This document shows, in pieces, positions 25,775-35,011 of a stretch of DNA of 64,000 nucleotides (its first letter is position 1; the number at the start of each line of letters is the position of its first letter). The stretch lies in contig VWVT01000003.1 of the NCBI GenBank assembly GCA_008638415.1, positions 372,001 through 436,000 of the forward strand, written 5' to 3'. The translations under genes and the position numbers were made by a program. This DNA is from Nocardiopsis sinuspersici. Its GTDB lineage: Bacteria; Actinomycetota; Actinomycetes; Streptosporangiales; Streptosporangiaceae. The notes under the pieces were generated by a model that was not told the origin of the DNA, did no database searches, and saw nothing but the letters and a program-made list of their open reading frames with translations.

Positions 25775-27130
25775 ATGGTCGCTCTGATGACCGTGATCGG
25801 GATCGTCCTGTTCGTTTTCGGCCTGCTGTTCTCGATCGCCTGGCACGAGCTCGGGCACATGTCCACGGCCAAGATGTTCGGGGTCAAGTGCACCGAGTTC
25901 ATGGTGGGCTTCGGCAGGACCCTGTGGTCCGTTCGCAAGGGTGAGACCGAGTACGGCGTCAAGGCGATCCCGCTGGGCGGGTTCGTGCGCATGGTCGGGA
26001 TGCTCCCGCCCGCCCGGCAGACCGCCGACGGCGGTTCCCGCAAGCTCTCCCGCTGGCGGGCCATGGCCGAGGACGCCCGCGAGGCCTCCCACGTCGAGCT
26101 CTCCCCCGAGGACCAGGACCGGCAGTTCTACCAGCGGGCGCCGTGGAAGCGGCTCATCGTGATGTTCGCCGGACCCGGTATGAACGTCATCCTGGCCGCG
26201 ATCCTGCTCGGCGTGCTGTTCATGGGTATCGGCGTGCCCCAGAGCACCACCCAGATCGGCCAGGTCAGCGAGTGCGTGGTGCCCGCCGGCAGCTCCGCCA
26301 CCAGTTGCGAGGACGCGCCGCCCACCCCGGCCGCCGAGGCGGGGATCCGGCCCGGCGACGTCATCGTCGCGATCGACGGCGAGCCCACCCCGGACTGGCA
26401 CACCGCCAACCAGCAGATCCGCGAGTCCCTGGGCAGTACCGAGATCGTGGTCGAGCGCGACGGCGAGCGCGTTCCGCTGGACGTCGACATCGTCGAGAAC
26501 AAGCTCCCGGCCCGCGACGCCGAGGGCGAGATCGTCTACAAGACCGACGCCGACGGCGACTACGTCTACGACGAGCAGGGCTACCGGGCCTACGAGACCG
26601 AGACCGTGGGCTTCCTCGGCATCGTCTTCGCCACCGAGCGCGCCCCGCTCACCCTCGGCGAGTCCGCCGCCGAGATGGGCGGCATGATGGTCGGTGTCTT
26701 CGACGCGCTCGTCTCCCTGCCCAGCAAGGTCCCCGACGTGTTCGCCGCCGCCTTCCTCGGCGAGGAGCGCACCCAGGACTCCCCGGTGGGCATCGTCGGC
26801 ATCTCCCGCATCGGCGGCGAGATCATGGCCCAGGGCCTGCCCGTGGCGGACACCGCCGCGATCATGATCCAGCTCCTGGCCGGGGTGAACCTCTTCCTGT
26901 TCGCCTTCAACATGCTGCCGATCCTGCCGCTGGACGGGGGGCACATGGCCGGCGCCCTCTGGGAGTGGGTTAAGCGCGGCTGGGCCAGGCTGCTCCGCCG
27001 ACCCGAGCCCGCGCCGGTGGACGTGGCGATGCTGACACCCGTGGCCTACGTCGTCGTGGCCTGCTTCCTGGTGTTCAGCGTGGTCCTGCTGGTGGCCGAC
27101 CTGTTCAACCCGGTCCGGCTCTTCGGCTGA
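25775..27130 (+). CDS. rseP: Site-2 intramembrane metalloprotease, RseP/Rip1 type
   Basis: A 451-residue membrane protease. The zinc site HELGH is at residues 24-28 inside the first membrane helix, and the second motif NMLPILPLDGGH lies near the C-terminus. A PDZ domain sits between them (AEAGIRPGDVIVAIDGEPTP). It cuts membrane-bound anti-sigma factors and similar substrates within the bilayer. GAGGAGAG precedes the ATG. It lies between dxr and ispG and is probably cotranscribed with dxr. The segment KTDADGDYVYDEQGYRAYETE looks like a lineage-specific insertion beside the PDZ domain. Confidence 0.95.
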   Translation: MVALMTVIGIVLFVFGLLFSIAWHELGHMSTAKMFGVKCTEFMVGFGRTLWSVRKGETEYGVKAIPLGGFVRMVGMLPPARQTADGGSRKLSRWRAMAEDAREASHVELSPEDQDRQFYQRAPWKRLIVMFAGPGMNVILAAILLGVLFMGIGVPQSTTQIGQVSECVVPAGSSATSCEDAPPTPAAEAGIRPGDVIVAIDGEPTPDWHTANQQIRESLGSTEIVVERDGERVPLDVDIVENKLPARDAEGEIVYKTDADGDYVYDEQGYRAYETETVGFLGIVFATERAPLTLGESAAEMGGMMVGVFDALVSLPSKVPDVFAAAFLGEERTQDSPVGIVGISRIGGEIMAQGLPVADTAAIMIQLLAGVNLFLFAFNMLPILPLDGGHMAGALWEWVKRGWARLLRRPEPAPVDVAMLTPVAYVVVACFLVFSVVLLVADLFNPVRLFG

Positions 27131-27351
27131 CACCGGTCGTCCACGCTGTCTCCGGACACGCTCCCGTGGGGTGAGCCGCCCCCTCGGGGGCGGGTAACCT
27201 GGGAGTCGCGATCCGGGAACGACGGTGTCGCCGAGGCCACCGGGCACGGTGGCGCCCGGACGCGCATCCGTGCGCTGCGCCGGACACCCATTCCCGAAAC
27301 GGACGAATCAAGTGCCGCCCTCCCTCCGGCGGTAGACGAGGTGAATCAAGC

Positions 27352-28509
27352 GTGACCGTCGATCTCGGTATTCCCGCCACACCGCCGCGCCCGCTGGCGA
27401 CCCGGCGCAAGACGCGGCAGATCATGGTCGGAAACGTCCCCGTCGGTGGGGACGCCCCGGTGTCCGTGCAGTCGATGACGACCACCCGTACCTCCGACAT
27501 CAACGCGACTCTCCAGCAGATCGCCGAGCTGACCGCCTCGGGCTGCCAGATCGTCCGCGTGGCCGTGCCCACCAACGACGACGCCGAAGCCCTGCCGATC
27601 ATCGCCAAGAAGTCGCAGATCCCGGTGATCGCCGACATCCACTTCCAGCCCAAGTACGTGTTCGCGGCCATCGAGGCCGGCTGCGCGGCCGTGCGCGTCA
27701 ACCCGGGCAACATCAAGAAGTTCGACGACAAGGTCGCCGAGATCGCCAAGGCGGCCGGTGAGGCCGGTACGCCGATCCGCATCGGCGTCAACGCCGGTTC
27801 GCTGGACAAGCGCCTGCTGGAGAAGTACGGCAGGGCCACCCCGGAGGCCCTGGTCGAGTCGGCGCTGTGGGAGTGCTCCCTGTTCGAGGAGCACGGCTTC
27901 CGCGACATCAAGATCTCGGTCAAGCACAACGACCCCGTGGTCATGGTCAACGCCTACCGGCTGCTGTCCGAGTCGTGCGACTACCCGCTGCACCTGGGCG
28001 TGACCGAGGCCGGTCCGGCCTTCCAGGGCACCATCAAGTCCTCGGTGGCCTTCGGCGCGCTGCTCTCGGAGGGCATCGGCGACACCATCCGCGTGTCCCT
28101 GTCCGCGCCCCCCGCCGAGGAGGTCAAGGTCGGCGCCCAGATCCTGGAGTCGCTGGGTCTGCGTGAGCGCGGCCTGGAGATCGTGTCCTGCCCGAGCTGC
28201 GGCCGGGCCCAGGTGGACGTGTACACGCTCGCCGAGGAGGTCACCGCGGGCCTGGAGGGCATGGAGGTGCCCCTGCGCGTGGCCGTCATGGGCTGCGTCG
28301 TGAACGGTCCGGGCGAGGCGCGCGACGCCGACCTGGGTGTGGCCTCCGGCAACGGCAAGGGCCAGATCTTCGTCAAGGGCGAGGTCATCAAGACCGTGCC
28401 CGAGTCCCAGATCGTGGAGACCCTCATCGAGGAGGCCATGCGCATCGCCGAGGAGATGGGCGAGGCCGGGGCCGAGTCGGGCGAGCCCACCGTCTCCGTG
28501 GCCGGCTGA
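27352..28509 (+). CDS. ispG: (E)-4-hydroxy-3-methylbut-2-enyl-diphosphate synthase
   Basis: A 385-residue iron-sulfur enzyme of the MEP pathway, from GTG 27352 (GAGGTG upstream). The [4Fe-4S] ligands are Cys280, Cys283 (SCPSCGR) and Cys315 ([11 protein letters not shown]). The N-terminal [19 protein letters not shown] and [14 protein letters not shown] build the TIM barrel. It reduces methylerythritol cyclodiphosphate to HMBPP using ferredoxin-type electrons. It follows rseP after 221 bp and has a strong terminator downstream. The usual next gene (GNAT, DUF4081) is displaced by about 9 kb. Confidence 0.97.
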   Translation: MTVDLGIPATPPRPLATRRKTRQIMVGNVPVGGDAPVSVQSMTTTRTSDINATLQQIAELTASGCQIVRVAVPTNDDAEALPIIAKKSQIPVIADIHFQPKYVFAAIEAGCAAVRVNPGNIKKFDDKVAEIAKAAGEAGTPIRIGVNAGSLDKRLLEKYGRATPEALVESALWECSLFEEHGFRDIKISVKHNDPVVMVNAYRLLSESCDYPLHLGVTEAGPAFQGTIKSSVAFGALLSEGIGDTIRVSLSAPPAEEVKVGAQILESLGLRERGLEIVSCPSCGRAQVDVYTLAEEVTAGLEGMEVPLRVAVMGCVVNGPGEARDADLGVASGNGKGQIFVKGEVIKTVPESQIVETLIEEAMRIAEEMGEAGAESGEPTVSVAG

Positions 28510-28524
28510 CCACTCCACCCGCTC

Positions 28525-28566
28525 CGAACGGCCGCGCCGACCCCTGTGGTCCGGCGCGGCCGTTCG
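28525..28566 (+). terminator. Terminator of ispG
   Basis: A perfect 15-bp stem: CGAACGGCCGCGCCG (28525-28539) pairs with 28552-28566 across a 12-nt loop, 15 bp after the ispG stop. Confidence 0.8.
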
Positions 28567-28760
28567 CGTGCGCGGGGGTGGGACCGCACGCGGTGGAACG
28601 GTCGGCCTCCGCCGCGCCCGGCGTGTGGCTGCCCGCGTCAGGTCCCCCGACCGTGTACGCCGAGGGCGCTCGCCTTGTTTGCACACCTCTGAGCTGGGAA
28701 AAGACCTTCCTCGTCCGCCGGGTGGCAGGCGGCGCGAGCGCACGGGGGAAGGACACGCGG

Positions 28761-28979
28761 ATGCAGGCGAGTGTGGGGGACCGAGTACTCGTCCACGGAG
28801 GCGACGTGGGCCGGTCCGACCGGAGGGGCGAGGTCATCGAGGTTCGCGGCCCGGACGGCGACCCGCCGTACCTGGTGCGCTTCTCCGACGGCCAGGAGTC
28901 CCTGGTCTGCCCGGGGCCGGACGCCGTGGTCGAACACCTCCCTCCGGATGAGCCGGGCGCGGCCCGGCCCGCCCTCTGA
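28761..28979 (+). CDS. DUF1918-family small protein
   Basis: A 72-residue protein starting MQASVGDRVLVHGGDVGRSDRRGEV, the signature of DUF1918, followed by PYLVRFSDGQESLVCPGPDA. These small actinobacterial proteins have an SH3-like beta-barrel and no assigned function. ATG 28761 follows GGGGGAAGGA and gives the normal family length. It stands between ispG and the permease with its structured leader. Confidence 0.88.
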   Translation: MQASVGDRVLVHGGDVGRSDRRGEVIEVRGPDGDPPYLVRFSDGQESLVCPGPDAVVEHLPPDEPGAARPAL

Positions 28980-29068
28980 CTCCCCCCGCACGTCTTTGAC
29001 CACGGTGTTCGCTGTCCGAAGCGGCTTGCGTCACCCAGGGTGACTTTGTGTGGCATCACTCACAGGAC

Positions 29069-29209
29069 CGTGCGTTATGTTGCGCGGGAACGCACGATCG
29101 TGCTGATTCCCTCCGACAGACGCAACGAATGTGGGTCATGTTACGTAGGTAACGCGGCTACCGTTGCTGAGGGCATTTTCAGGTCGCCACAGGTACGAGG
29201 CGACCTTTT
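29069..29209 (+). promoter_or_regulatory. Structured leader of the APC permease gene (candidate attenuator or riboswitch)
   Basis: Four inverted repeats lie in tandem. CGTGCGTT (29069-29076) pairs with AACGCACG (29089-29096). GCACGATCGTGC (29092-29103) is self-complementary and shares CGCACG with the first, so the two cannot form together. GTTACGTAGGTAAC follows at 29140-29153. Last, AGGTCGCC (29181-29188) pairs with 29199-29206 and runs into TTTT, as in an intrinsic terminator, 66 bp before the permease start. GCAACGAA at 29122-29129 recurs before davA. I could not match a known riboswitch class. Confidence 0.45.
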
Positions 29210-29274
29210 CCGCCCCCCACCGTTCCTTCTCCCGGGGATCGGTGTGTCCATGTACAGGAACGAGGAGTAGTCAC

Positions 29275-30777
29275 GTGGTGGACCAGAAGAGCCCTGCGGG
29301 TACCCGCGGGCCCGGCAGTCCGGGCGGTGTGCCCGCGCTGAGGGAGCGTCTCACCCGGCGCAAGCCGATCGAGAAGCTCATCGCCGAGACGGAGGGCGGT
29401 GAGGGCACCGGCCTCCAGCGGCACATGGGGTTCTGGCAGTTGTCCATGATCGGCATCGGCGCCACCCTCGGCACCGGGATCTTCGTCGTGCTGGGCGAGG
29501 CCGTGCCCGTCGCCGGACCCGCCGTGATCCTGTCGTTCGTGCTCGCCGGCGTCACCGCGCTGTTCTCCGCGCTGGCCTACGCCGAGATGGCCGGGATGAT
29601 CCCCGCCTCCGGGTCGGCCTACTCCTACAGCTACGCCACCATCGGCGAGTTCATGGCCTGGGTGTGCGGCTGGTGCCTCATGCTCACCTACGGCGTGTCG
29701 GTCGCCGCCGTCGGCGTCGGCTGGGGCGAGTACATCAACGAACTCCTCCACCTCACCACCGGCATGTCCCTGCCGGGCGCCGTGCTCGCCGGCCCGATGG
29801 AGGGCGGCCTGGTCAACCTGCCCGCCGCCATCGTGGTCGTGCTGTCCATGTTCGCCCTGCTCGCCGGGGTCCGTGAGAGCAGCCGCGTCAACGCCGTCAT
29901 GGTCGCGATCAAGGTCGTCATCCTGGTCATGTTCGTGGCCATCGCGATCACCGCCGTCCAGGACGGCAACTTCGCCCCGTTCATGCCGATGGGCATGGCC
30001 GGTGTCAGCGCCGCGGGCGCCACGCTGTTCTTCTCCTACATCGGCTTCGACTCGGTCTCCACGGCGAGCGAGGAGGCCAGGAACCCGCAGCGCGACCTGC
30101 CCCGCGCCATCATGTTCTCGATGATCCTGGTGACGGCGATCTACTGCCTGGTCGCCTTCGCGGCGATCGGCGCGCTCGACTGGACCGGCTTCGTCGACGG
30201 CGAGACCACGCTGGCGGGCATCCTGACCAAGGTCACCGGCACCACCGTGTGGGCGATCATCTTCGCCGCCGGCGCGGTCCTGGCCCTGGCCAGCGTCGTC
30301 CTGGTCGTCCTGTACAGCCAGACCCGCATCCTCTACGCGATGTCGCGCGACGGGCTCATCCCCAAGGCCTTCTCCACCCTGGACGCCAAGGGCACCCCGC
30401 GTACGAACACCCTCATCACCTCCCTGCTCATCGCGGTGCTCGCCGCCGTGGTCCCGCTCGGCCCGCTCGCCGACGCCACCGCCATCGGCACGCTCTTCGC
30501 GTTCGCACTGGTCAACGTGGCCGTCCTGGTGCTGCGCCGGACCCGCCCCGACCTGCCGCGCGCCTTCCGCGTGCCCGGCTCCCCGGTCACCCCGGTCCTG
30601 GGCGTGCTCGCCTGCGCCTACCTGATGTTCAGCATGTCGCTGAGCGTGTGGGCGGCCTTCCTGGTCTGGCTGGCCGTGGGCATGGCGATCTACTTCGGCT
30701 ACAGCATGCGCCGCTCCGCGCTGGAGACGGCCCCGGCGGACCCGGTCGCCGAGCCGGTCGACGGGACCCGCTCCTGA
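29275..30777 (+). CDS. APC-superfamily amino acid permease, cationic amino acid type (likely lysine import)
   Basis: A 500-residue transporter with about 12 membrane helices, from GTG 29275 (GAGGAG upstream). Helix 1 carries the substrate motif MIGIGATLGTGIFVVLGEA, and IPASGSAYSYSYATIGEF and FFSYIGFDSVSTASEEARNP are hallmarks of the cationic amino acid transporter branch. It would import a basic amino acid by proton coupling. The next two genes encode lysine-oxidation-type enzymes, so lysine is the likely substrate (inference). A strong terminator follows, so it is a separate transcript with its own structured leader. Confidence 0.92.
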   Translation: MVDQKSPAGTRGPGSPGGVPALRERLTRRKPIEKLIAETEGGEGTGLQRHMGFWQLSMIGIGATLGTGIFVVLGEAVPVAGPAVILSFVLAGVTALFSALAYAEMAGMIPASGSAYSYSYATIGEFMAWVCGWCLMLTYGVSVAAVGVGWGEYINELLHLTTGMSLPGAVLAGPMEGGLVNLPAAIVVVLSMFALLAGVRESSRVNAVMVAIKVVILVMFVAIAITAVQDGNFAPFMPMGMAGVSAAGATLFFSYIGFDSVSTASEEARNPQRDLPRAIMFSMILVTAIYCLVAFAAIGALDWTGFVDGETTLAGILTKVTGTTVWAIIFAAGAVLALASVVLVVLYSQTRILYAMSRDGLIPKAFSTLDAKGTPRTNTLITSLLIAVLAAVVPLGPLADATAIGTLFAFALVNVAVLVLRRTRPDLPRAFRVPGSPVTPVLGVLACAYLMFSMSLSVWAAFLVWLAVGMAIYFGYSMRRSALETAPADPVAEPVDGTRS

Positions 30778-30794
30778 CGGGCACGTGAACGCGC

Positions 30795-30828
30795 GCGAGG
30801 GGCCGGGGAACCTCCCCCGGCCCCTCGC
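30795..30828 (+). terminator. Terminator of the permease gene
   Basis: A perfect 14-bp stem GCGAGGGGCCGGGG (30795-30808) pairs with 30815-30828 around a 6-nt loop, followed by TTGTTC. Confidence 0.85.
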
Positions 30829-30881
30829 TTGTTCTCCACGGGCTCGTACGCACCGATGTACGCACGGATCTGTGGCGATGC

Positions 30882-30901
30882 GCAACGAAATCCCACGTTG
30901 C
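30882..30901. promoter_or_regulatory. Candidate Lrp-type operator before davA
   Basis: GCAACGAAATCCCACGTTGC is an inverted repeat (GCAACG and CGTTGC, 8-bp spacer) 105 bp before the amidase gene. GCAACGAA also occurs in the permease leader at 29122. A shared site for the nearby Lrp/AsnC regulator is plausible. Confidence 0.4.
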
Positions 30902-31006
30902 AGCGAAAATACGCGGGATTCCACAGGTTCGGCGCACTGTTCGGACGCCTTCGCCCACCTAGAGTGGACGCGGCCCGGCAGCGACGGAGGAAACAGGAGG
31001 TGAGGC

Positions 31007-31816
31007 GTGACACGCGGACCCCTGCGCGTGGCCCTGGACCAGGGCACCGGACACAGCGGCGACACCGCCGACGCCCTCGACCGGCTCTCAGGCCGTGCCA
31101 AGGCCGCCGCCGACGCCGGAGCCCGCCTGCTCGTCGGCCCCGAGATGTCGCTGACCGGCTACAACCTCGGCCCCGAGGCCCTGGCCGCACTCGCCGAGCC
31201 CGCTGACGGCCCCCTCAGCGGAGCCGTCGCCGCCATCGCCGCCGACACCGGCGTCGCCATCGTCCACGGCTTCCCCGAGCGGGCCGACGGCACCGTGTAC
31301 AACTCCGTCCAGCTCGTGGACGCCGCCGGCACCCGCCTGGCGACCTACCGCAAGACCCACCTGTTCGGAGACCTGGACCGCGGCGCCTTCACCGCGGGAG
31401 CCGACCCGGTCGTCCAGGCCGACCTCGGCGGAGTCCGAGTGGGCCTGCTGACCTGCTACGACGTCGAGTTCCCCGAGACCGTGCGCGCCCACGCCCTGGC
31501 AGGCACCGAACTCCTCGTGGTCCCCACCGCGCTCATGCTCCCCTTCACCGAGGTCCCCGAGCGGATCGTGCCCGTGCGCGCCCTGGAGAACCAGCTCCAC
31601 CTGGCCTACGTCAACCGCTGCGACACCGAGGGCGACCTGCGCTACGCGGGCCGGAGCGTCCTGCTCGCCCCCGACGGCTCCGAGACGCTGCGCGCCGGAT
31701 CCGGTGAGCAGCTCCTGGTCGGCGACGTGGATCCGGACGCGGTCGCCCGCGTCCGCCGGGAGCAGTCCTACCTGGACGACCGCCGCCCGGACCTGTACCG
31801 GACGCTCACCGTGTGA
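31007..31816 (+). CDS. davA: Carbon-nitrogen hydrolase, 5-aminovaleramidase-like
   Basis: A 269-residue nitrilase-superfamily amidase with the Glu-Lys-Cys triad: Glu46 in LLVGPEMSLTGYN, Lys116 in YRKTHLFGDLD and Cys150 in LLTCYDVEFPE. Sequence blocks (YNSVQLVDAAG, YRKTHLFG, CYDVEFPE) and length match Pseudomonas DavA as I remember it. DavA hydrolyses 5-aminovaleramide to 5-aminovalerate and ammonia. It is 115 bp upstream of the DavB-type monooxygenase, in the same direction. AGGAGGTGAG precedes GTG 31007. The amidase call is firm; the substrate is inferred from its partner. Confidence 0.85.
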   Translation: MTRGPLRVALDQGTGHSGDTADALDRLSGRAKAAADAGARLLVGPEMSLTGYNLGPEALAALAEPADGPLSGAVAAIAADTGVAIVHGFPERADGTVYNSVQLVDAAGTRLATYRKTHLFGDLDRGAFTAGADPVVQADLGGVRVGLLTCYDVEFPETVRAHALAGTELLVVPTALMLPFTEVPERIVPVRALENQLHLAYVNRCDTEGDLRYAGRSVLLAPDGSETLRAGSGEQLLVGDVDPDAVARVRREQSYLDDRRPDLYRTLTV

Positions 31817-31931
31817 CCGCGCCCCGAGCAGCGCTTCGGGAAACCCCCGGACACACCACGAACACCACTCGCACCACGCACGCAACCGACCGGCACTCCG
31901 CCGGACGACACCCATGTGAAGGAGGGGCCTG

Positions 31932-33641
31932 ATGACGTCTGCCGTGCCCACGGCCGCCGGTGCCGCAACCACGCGGGACACGCCGCTGAACATGTGCGGA
32001 CCGGACTTCCCGTTCGCCTACGACGCCTACCTGGAGCACCCCGCCGGACTCGGGCAGGTCCCGGCCGAGCGCCACGGCACCGAGGTCGCCGTCATCGGCG
32101 GCGGGCTTTCGGGGATCGTCACCGCCTACGAGCTCATGAAGATGGGCCTCAAGCCGGTCGTCTACGAGGCCGACCGCATCGGCGGGCGGCTGCGCACGGA
32201 GAAGCTCGCGGGCTGCCCCGACGACGTGGTCGCCGAGATGGGCGCCATGCGCTTCCCGCCCTCCTCCACCGCCTTCTGGCACTACGCGGACCGGGTGGGC
32301 CTGGAGACCGAGCCCTTCCCCAACCCGCTCTCCCCGGCCACCCCCAGCACCGTGGTCGACCTCAAGGGGAAGTCCCACTACGCCACCACCCTCGACGACC
32401 TGCCCGAGGTCTACCGCGAGGTGGCGCGCGCCTGGGAGGAGACCCTGGAGCAGGCCCAGCACACCCGCATGCAGCAGGCCATCCGCGAGCGCGACGTGGA
32501 CACCCAGAAGGAGATCTGGAACGAGCTGGTCGCCCGGCTCGACAACCAGACCTTCTACGGCTTCCTGTGCGAGTCCCCGGCCTTCGCCTCCTTCCGCCAC
32601 CGCGAGATCTTCGGCCAGGTGGGCTTTGGCACCGGCGGCTGGGACACCGACTTCCCCAACTCCATCCTGGAGATCCTGCGCGTCACCTACACCGGCGCGG
32701 ACGACGACCACATGGGCATCGTCGGCGGCGTGGAGCAACTGCCGCTGCGCCTGTGGGAGGACGCCCCGGACAAGCTCGTGCACTGGGCGCAGGGCACCAC
32801 CCTGGCCTCCCTGCACGAGGGCGGTCCCCGGCCGGCCGTCACCGCGCTGCGCCGCACCGCGTCCAAGGGCTCCCAGGCCGGGAACATCACGGTCACCGAC
32901 GCGTCGGGTTCCATCCGTACCTACGCGGCGGCCGTGTTCACCGCGCAGAGCTGGATGATGCTGTCCAAGATCGACTGCGACGAGGACCTGCTGCCCATCG
33001 ACCACTGGACGGCGATCGAGCGCACCCACTACATGGAGTCCTCGAAGCTGTTCGTGCCGGTGGACCGCGCGTTCTGGCGGGACAAGGACCCCGAGACCGG
33101 CCGTGACGTCATGAGCATGACGCTCACCGACCGCATGACCCGGGGCACCTACCTGCTGGAGGGCTCCGACCCGGAGGGCCCGGCGGCGATCTGCATGTCC
33201 TACACCTGGTGCGACGACTCGCTCAAGTGGCTGCCGCTGTCGGCCAACGAGCGCCTGGAGGTCATGCTCTCGTCGCTGTCCAAGATCTACCCGGGCGTGG
33301 ACGTGCGCTCGCACATCACCGGCGACCCGGTGACGGTGTCGTGGGAGGACGAGCCCTACTTCATGGGCGCGTTCAAGGCCAACCTGCCGGGCCACTACCG
33401 CTACCAGCGCCGCCTGTTCACGCACTTCCACCAGGACGAGCTGGAGGAGCGCCACCGCGGCCTGTTCCTGGCCGGTGACGACGTGTCCTGGACGGCGGGC
33501 TGGGCCGAGGGCGCCGTGCAGACCGCGCTGAACGCGGTGTGGGGCGTGGTCCACCACCTCGGCGGTGGGACCGACCCGGGCAACCCGGGCCCGGGCGACC
33601 TGTTCGACGAGCTCGCCCCGCTCGCCCTTCCGGAGGACTGA
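31932..33641 (+). CDS. davB: Flavin monoamine monooxygenase, L-lysine 2-monooxygenase (DavB) type
   Basis: A 569-residue FAD enzyme with a Rossmann motif EVAVIGGGLSGIVTAYELMK (Gly56-Gly61) and YEADRIGGRLRTE, and a C-terminal FAD-binding SWTAGWAEGAVQTALNAVWG. The N-terminal GPDFPFAYDAYLEHPAGLG and GFGTGGWDTDFPNS agree closely with Pseudomonas DavB as I recall it, more than with plant-pathogen tryptophan monooxygenases. It would decarboxylate and oxidise lysine to 5-aminovaleramide with O2, feeding the DavA-type amidase. AAGGAGGGG precedes the ATG. A 16-bp terminator hairpin follows. Confidence 0.85.
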   Translation: MTSAVPTAAGAATTRDTPLNMCGPDFPFAYDAYLEHPAGLGQVPAERHGTEVAVIGGGLSGIVTAYELMKMGLKPVVYEADRIGGRLRTEKLAGCPDDVVAEMGAMRFPPSSTAFWHYADRVGLETEPFPNPLSPATPSTVVDLKGKSHYATTLDDLPEVYREVARAWEETLEQAQHTRMQQAIRERDVDTQKEIWNELVARLDNQTFYGFLCESPAFASFRHREIFGQVGFGTGGWDTDFPNSILEILRVTYTGADDDHMGIVGGVEQLPLRLWEDAPDKLVHWAQGTTLASLHEGGPRPAVTALRRTASKGSQAGNITVTDASGSIRTYAAAVFTAQSWMMLSKIDCDEDLLPIDHWTAIERTHYMESSKLFVPVDRAFWRDKDPETGRDVMSMTLTDRMTRGTYLLEGSDPEGPAAICMSYTWCDDSLKWLPLSANERLEVMLSSLSKIYPGVDVRSHITGDPVTVSWEDEPYFMGAFKANLPGHYRYQRRLFTHFHQDELEERHRGLFLAGDDVSWTAGWAEGAVQTALNAVWGVVHHLGGGTDPGNPGPGDLFDELAPLALPED

Positions 33642-33693
33642 GCCCCTCGGGCACCCGGACGAGCGCCCCGGGGTGGTCCCGGGCGTACTGACG

Positions 33694-33731
33694 ACGGCCC
33701 CGGCCGCACGACGACGTGCGGCCGGGGCCGT
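33694..33731 (+). terminator. Terminator of the davAB unit
   Basis: A perfect 16-bp stem ACGGCCCCGGCCGCAC (33694-33709) pairs with 33716-33731 around GACGAC, 50 bp after the monooxygenase stop codon. Confidence 0.85.
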
Positions 33732-33853
33732 TCTCCGCGCCCGGGTTCCTTTGCGGCGCAGACCCCGTCCTTCAGGGCGGGGACAGCCGCTCCCATCGGA
33801 ATGTCGTAGGCCACCGCTAGGTTCGGTGTCCGCTGGAAGGAGGTGGTGACACC

Positions 33854-35011
33854 GTGTTGACGGGGTTTCGGTACCGGCTCGCGCCCACCGGCGAGCAGGC
33901 CGGGTTGTGCCAGGTCTACGGCGATATCTGCCGGGCGGTGTGGAACACCGGCCTTCACCAGCGCCGTGAGGCCGTGCGCCGGTGGCAGCGCGGCCAGGAC
34001 CTGCCGTTCTGCGGCTACCACCTCCAGGCCCGCCAGCTCGCTGAGGCCAAGACCGAGGAGGAGTGGTTGAAGGCCGCCCCCTCGCACATCCTGCAACAGA
34101 CCCTCAGGGACCTGGACCGGGCGTGCCGGGACCATGGCACGTTCAATGTGCGCTGGCGCGCCAAGGGCCGGTGGAAGCCCTCCTTCCGCTTCCCCGCGGG
34201 AGCACGTGTCATCGTGCAACGCCTGGGCCGCAAGTGGGGGCGCCTGAAGCTGCCCAAGCTGGGGTGGGTGCGTCCGCTGGTCGCGCGCACCGAAGGGCAC
34301 CGCCCGCTCGGTCACCGTCTCCCGCGACGGCGCTTACTGGTACGTGTCGATCCTGTGCGAGGACGGCCAGACCACCCCCCAGGCGCGTGAGCGCCCCGAC
34401 AGCGCGGTGGGGATCGACCGGGGTGTGGCGGTGGCGGTGGCCACCTCCGACGGCGCCCTGTTCAACCGCACCTTTCAAACCCCCAAGGAGCACGAGCGCG
34501 AGCGCCGTCTGCGCCGACGCCTGTCCCGCCAACACAAAGGCTCGGCCAACCGGGCCAGGACCAAGCTGCCCTGTCGAAACTGACCGGGCGGGTGCGGGCT
34601 CGGCGCGCTGATTTCGCCGCCCGGACCGCGCACACGCTGTGTGCCAAGAACGCGGTCGTGGTGCTGGAGAAGCTCCACACCACGAACATGACCCGCTCGG
34701 CGAAGGGCACCGTCGACGCCCCGGGCACTCATGTGCGGCAGAAGGCGGGGTTGAACCGGGCGATCCTGGCCCAGGGGTGGCACGGGTTCAAGCTGGCCGT
34801 GGTCAATGCCGCTCGGCGGACCGGTACCCAGATTGTGGAGGTCAACCCCGCGTACACGTCCCAGACCTGTCGTCCGTGCGGGCATGTCGCGTCGGAGAAC
34901 CGAGAGAGCCCATCGGTGTTCCGGTGCGTGGCGTGCGGGTACAGGGCGCATGCGGACGTGAACGCGGCCCGGAACACTCGTGTGCGCGGATGGACTAGCC
35001 CTTCGGGGTGA
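33854..35011 (+). pseudogene. tnpB: TnpB (IS605 OrfB) RNA-guided nuclease gene with two single-base frameshifts
   Basis: Translation begins at GTG 33854 (GGAAGGAGGTG upstream) with FRYRLAPTGEQAGLCQVYGD. Near 34292 a one-base insertion in the GGG run moves the reading to the next frame (RSVTVSRDGAYWYVSILCED). Near 34569 a one-base deletion (CTGCCC, expected CTGGCC) restores the first frame (LSKLTGRVRARRADF). Joined, the protein is about 385 residues with every key element: Asp in GIDRGVAV, Glu in VVVLEKLHTTN, a zinc ribbon CRPCG/CVACG and Asp in HADVNAARN. It is either recently inactivated or carries two assembly errors. Confidence 0.85.

Noticed and set aside
24281-27247. A 988-codon minus-strand frame opposite dxr and rseP
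   Set aside because: It lies wholly opposite two well-supported enzymes, and its translation is Gly/His/Asp-rich low-complexity, as expected for the antisense of GC-rich genes.
29040-29270. A small upstream frame ending MYRNEE before the permease
   Set aside because: It covers the structured leader and overlaps the ribosome site; its sequence looks non-coding. A translated leader peptide cannot be excluded.
29179-31101. A 640-codon minus-strand frame opposite the permease
   Set aside because: Antisense shadow of a GC-rich coding region; composition is dominated by His, Gly, Asp and Glu.
31932-33641. Tryptophan 2-monooxygenase (auxin pathway) as the identity of the flavin enzyme
   Set aside because: The adjacent DavA-type amidase and cationic permease, and N-terminal blocks recalled from DavB, favour lysine. 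A phylogeny could reverse this.
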